DNA of 62,052 nucleotides, taken from a virus. The translations under genes were made by a program, and so were the position numbers. The stretch lies in IMG/VR virus record IMGVR_UViG_3300021091_004741, positions 1 through 62,052 of that record; one strand, 5' to 3'. Below the pieces are notes generated by a model. The model saw only the letters and a program-made list of their open reading frames with translations, was not told where the DNA came from and did no database searches. This document shows positions 59,513 through 62,052 of this stretch, in pieces (the stretch's first letter is position 1; every line of letters begins with the position of its first letter).

Positions 59513-62052
59513 ATGAAAAAAACAATCATGATGTCACTTTTATCCTTATTCGTGACTCTCGCATCTTTCGGGCAAATTACAACTTCTGCCCTGTCTGGTG
59601 TCGTGAAAAATGAAAAAGGAGATGCTCTAGCGGGAGCGTCAGTACACGTAGTTCACCAACCAACTGGTTCTGAATATCGTGCTACTACAAACAAAGTGGG
59701 TTCATTTACCCTTCCTGCTGTGCGTCCTGGTGGTCCTTATGTGGTTCACGTTTCAAACGTGGGTTACAAAATGCAAGAACTTACCGATATTAACACAAAC
59801 CTTGGTATCACAACTACCTTGAATATTGTGTTGATTGAAGATGCTAAGGTCTTGTCTGAGGTAGTTGTAAGTACAAACAGAAACAACGTCTTCAGTAAGG
59901 ACAGAACAGGTTCGTCACAACAGTTTGGAAGAAGAGAACTTACCTCTGTTCCCATTACTGGTGCAAGAACAATTGACGGAATCACCAAGTACAACCCGAT
60001 GGGTGACGGTCGTTCATTCGGAGCTGCTGATAGCAGACTGAACAACTTCACTATCGACGGTTCTCAGTTCAACAATGGTTTCGGTCTTGGTTCTTCAGCT
60101 CAGGCTGGTGGTAGAACTGGTTCAACAGCAATCTCTTTGGATGCGATTGACCAACTTCAAATCAACGTCGCTCCATTTGACATTCGTCAGAGTGGTTTCG
60201 TTGGTGCTGGTATCAATGCTGTAACAAGAAGTGGTACCAACAAAGTTGAAGGTTCTTATTATCAGTTTAACAGAGACAACCAACGTTATGTTGGTAACAA
60301 CGCAAAAGGAACAACTGTAACGGCTTCCAAGTTTCAGGAAACAACAAGAGGTTTCAGATTGGGTGCTCCAATTATCAAAAACAAGTTATTCATTTTTGGT
60401 AACTACGAGACACTTGAAAAGACTGAACCTGGTACAACTTGGATTTCACAAGGGTCTCCTTTGGCTGGTTCTCAAATCTCAAGAGTTTTGTATTCTGATA
60501 TGAAAACTCTTTCTGATTTCATGAGAACAAATTTTAATTATGAGACGGGTCCTTGGGAAGGGTACAACAACTCAAACAAGTCTGAGAAATTTCTCGTGAG
60601 AGCAGACTGGAACATCAACGACAAACACAAATTGACAGCTCGTTATGTGTGGCACAACTCTGATGCGGAAATCAACATTTCCAATTCTCAGTCAGCGGGT
60701 GCTGGTAACAGAACCACACAATTCAACGCTATGTCATTTAAGAACAGTGGTTACATCATCATGGATAACACCCGTTCAAGTGTATTGGAGTTGAACTCAA
60801 AGTTCTCTAACACTCTCCACAACAATTTGATTGTCGGTTATGACAAACAAATCGAAAACAGAGCATATCTTTCAAAAGTTTTCCCAACTATTGATATCAT
60901 GAATGGTACAGCAACTTACACTTCAGTAGGTTTCGACCCATTCACTCCAAGTAACAAGTTGGACTACAACACTTTCCACATCACAAACAACTTGACCAAG
61001 TTTTTGGACAAACATACAGTTGTGGCTGGTGTTAATTTTGAAAAATATCGTTCTAATAACTTATTCTATCCCGCTTCGAACGGTGTGTATATCTTCAATT
61101 CTCTTGCAGATTTTTACACAGCAGCTAATCAATCATTAACAAACGGTGGTAGACCTTCAACTCTTGCTCCTGCAAGATTCCAACTTCGCTATTCAGCACT
61201 TCCTGGTGGAATCGAACCATTGCAAGTTTTGAAAACTTCTCGTCTTGACCTTTATGTTCAGGATGAGTATCAGTACAACGCTAACTTGAAACTTACCGGT
61301 GGTTTGAGAGTAGCTATTATTGGATTTGAAAACACTGCACTCGAAAACAAAGCTGTTACAGCAATGACTTTCGCTGGTGGTGAGAAATTCAACACAAGTG
61401 TATTACCAAAAACTCAGGTTCTTTTCGAACCAAGATTTGGTTTCAACTACAATCACAAAGGTCAGAATGATTTACAAGTAAGAGGTGGTTCAGGTGTATT
61501 CACAGGAAGACCTCCTTATGTATTCGTATCTAATCAAGTGGGTAATAATGGTGTTTTGACAGGATTTATTGATGTATCAGGTGCGGCAGCTGCAAACTAC
61601 GGTTTTACAGCTAACCCCAACCAATACTTCATTCCTTCTACACCAACGCTTCCTTCTACTTTTGACTTAGCTTTCACTGACCCTAACTACAAGTTCCCTC
61701 AAGTATGGAAATCTAACCTTGCTGCAGACAAGAAGTTACCATACGGATTTATCGGAACTGTGGAACTTATGTACAACAGATTTGTAAACGCAGTTCATTA
61801 TTACAACGCTAACTTGGATGTTCCTGTGGGAGTGTTCAATGGTCCTGACAAGAGACCCGTATTCGCAAGAAACGACGCTGGCGTAAGAGTAAATGACAAC
61901 GTATCAATGGGTGCAGTTTTAACGAACAGAAACGGAGCGTTTAACACATCCGCAACTGTGGAGTTAAAATATCCTGTACAGAAAGGTCTTTGGGGTTCAC
62001 TCGCTTGGACCACATCACTTTCAAAAGATTACATGAGTGCTGGTTCGATTGC
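59513..62052 (+). CDS. TonB-dependent outer-membrane receptor with carboxypeptidase-regulatory domain, 3' end beyond window
   Basis: At least 846 residues, still open at the right edge. The signal peptide (MKKTIMMSLLSLFVTLASFG) is followed by a carboxypeptidase-regulatory-like beta sandwich (residues about 24-105; SALSGVVKNEKGDALAGASV). Then comes a plug-like region with NFTIDGSQFNNGFGLG, and a long barrel rich in Asn/Tyr/Gly. This is the build of Bacteroidetes SusC/oar-type receptors that import large substrates. Base and codon use are less AT-rich than the phage part. No SusD-like gene is visible in the window. It is likely host DNA. Confidence 0.88.
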   Translation, partial: MKKTIMMSLLSLFVTLASFGQITTSALSGVVKNEKGDALAGASVHVVHQPTGSEYRATTNKVGSFTLPAVRPGGPYVVHVSNVGYKMQELTDINTNLGITTTLNIVLIEDAKVLSEVVVSTNRNNVFSKDRTGSSQQFGRRELTSVPITGARTIDGITKYNPMGDGRSFGAADSRLNNFTIDGSQFNNGFGLGSSAQAGGRTGSTAISLDAIDQLQINVAPFDIRQSGFVGAGINAVTRSGTNKVEGSYYQFNRDNQRYVGNNAKGTTVTASKFQETTRGFRLGAPIIKNKLFIFGNYETLEKTEPGTTWISQGSPLAGSQISRVLYSDMKTLSDFMRTNFNYETGPWEGYNNSNKSEKFLVRADWNINDKHKLTARYVWHNSDAEINISNSQSAGAGNRTTQFNAMSFKNSGYIIMDNTRSSVLELNSKFSNTLHNNLIVGYDKQIENRAYLSKVFPTIDIMNGTATYTSVGFDPFTPSNKLDYNTFHITNNLTKFLDKHTVVAGVNFEKYRSNNLFYPASNGVYIFNSLADFYTAANQSLTNGGRPSTLAPARFQLRYSALPGGIEPLQVLKTSRLDLYVQDEYQYNANLKLTGGLRVAIIGFENTALENKAVTAMTFAGGEKFNTSVLPKTQVLFEPRFGFNYNHKGQNDLQVRGGSGVFTGRPPYVFVSNQVGNNGVLTGFIDVSGAAAANYGFTANPNQYFIPSTPTLPSTFDLAFTDPNYKFPQVWKSNLAADKKLPYGFIGTVELMYNRFVNAVHYYNANLDVPVGVFNGPDKRPVFARNDAGVRVNDNVSMGAVLTNRNGAFNTSATVELKYPVQKGLWGSLAWTTSLSKDYMSAGSI

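Overview
The window is AT-rich and reads as about 58.7 kb of a T4-like (myovirus-type) phage genome, followed by about 3.3 kb that looks like Bacteroidetes chromosome. The phage assignment rests on a recognisable T4 head module: large terminase gp17, portal gp20, prohead protease gp21, an acidic scaffold in the gp22 position and major capsid protein gp23. A gp55-like late sigma factor, PhoH, dUTPase and a baseplate OB-fold protein support it. The Bacteroidetes assignment rests on a TTTG-N19-TAnnTTTG promoter before the tmRNA gene, a carboxypeptidase-regulatory-domain TonB receptor, a Bacteroidetes-type bS21 ribosomal protein, and near-absence of Shine-Dalgarno sequences.

Layout. 1-3499 (minus): three tail-fibre or adhesin-like structural genes, two rich in Pro/Thr repeats. 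3551-6174 (plus): five small phage genes, one with a WYL-like domain. 6225-28171 (plus): a tightly overlapping operon dominated by glycan biosynthesis (at least ten glycosyltransferases, UDP-sugar dehydrogenase, plant-type GDP-mannose 3,5-epimerase, DegT aminotransferase, NeuD-like acyltransferase, methyltransferases), interleaved with an exonuclease, dUTPase, NAD synthetase and PhoH. 28172-35828 (plus): late sigma factor, then baseplate and structural genes. 35825-53935 (mostly minus): OmpA-like protein, capsid, scaffold, protease, portal, terminase, accessory structural proteins, nucleotidyltransferase, KTSC protein and Hsp20. A bS21 gene sits inside the head module on the opposite strand. 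54100-58682: an N-domain-less Clp unfoldase, two putative metallopeptidases and an unknown protein. 58866-59287: tmRNA. 59513 to the right edge: TonB-dependent receptor, incomplete.

How it may work. An 8-base element, TATTTAT(A/T/C/G), recurs on the coding strand just upstream of about 17 phage genes, several times directly behind a terminator and only 3-14 bases before the start codon. With the gp55-like sigma gene in the same window, this is the best candidate for the phage late promoter, and it implies leaderless or very short-leader mRNAs. The phage bS21 could adapt ribosomes to such messages. The glycan operon probably decorates virions or remodels host surface polysaccharide; the epimerase with two fucosyltransferase families suggests L-galactose or fucose branches. 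Hsp20, the Clp unfoldase and (if phage-linked) tmRNA form a protein-quality-control cluster at the right end. The change in composition, promoter type and gene content near 58.7 kb is either a phage-host junction or an assembly join. No integrase, tail sheath, tail tube, DNA polymerase, lysis gene, tRNA or CRISPR array was seen.
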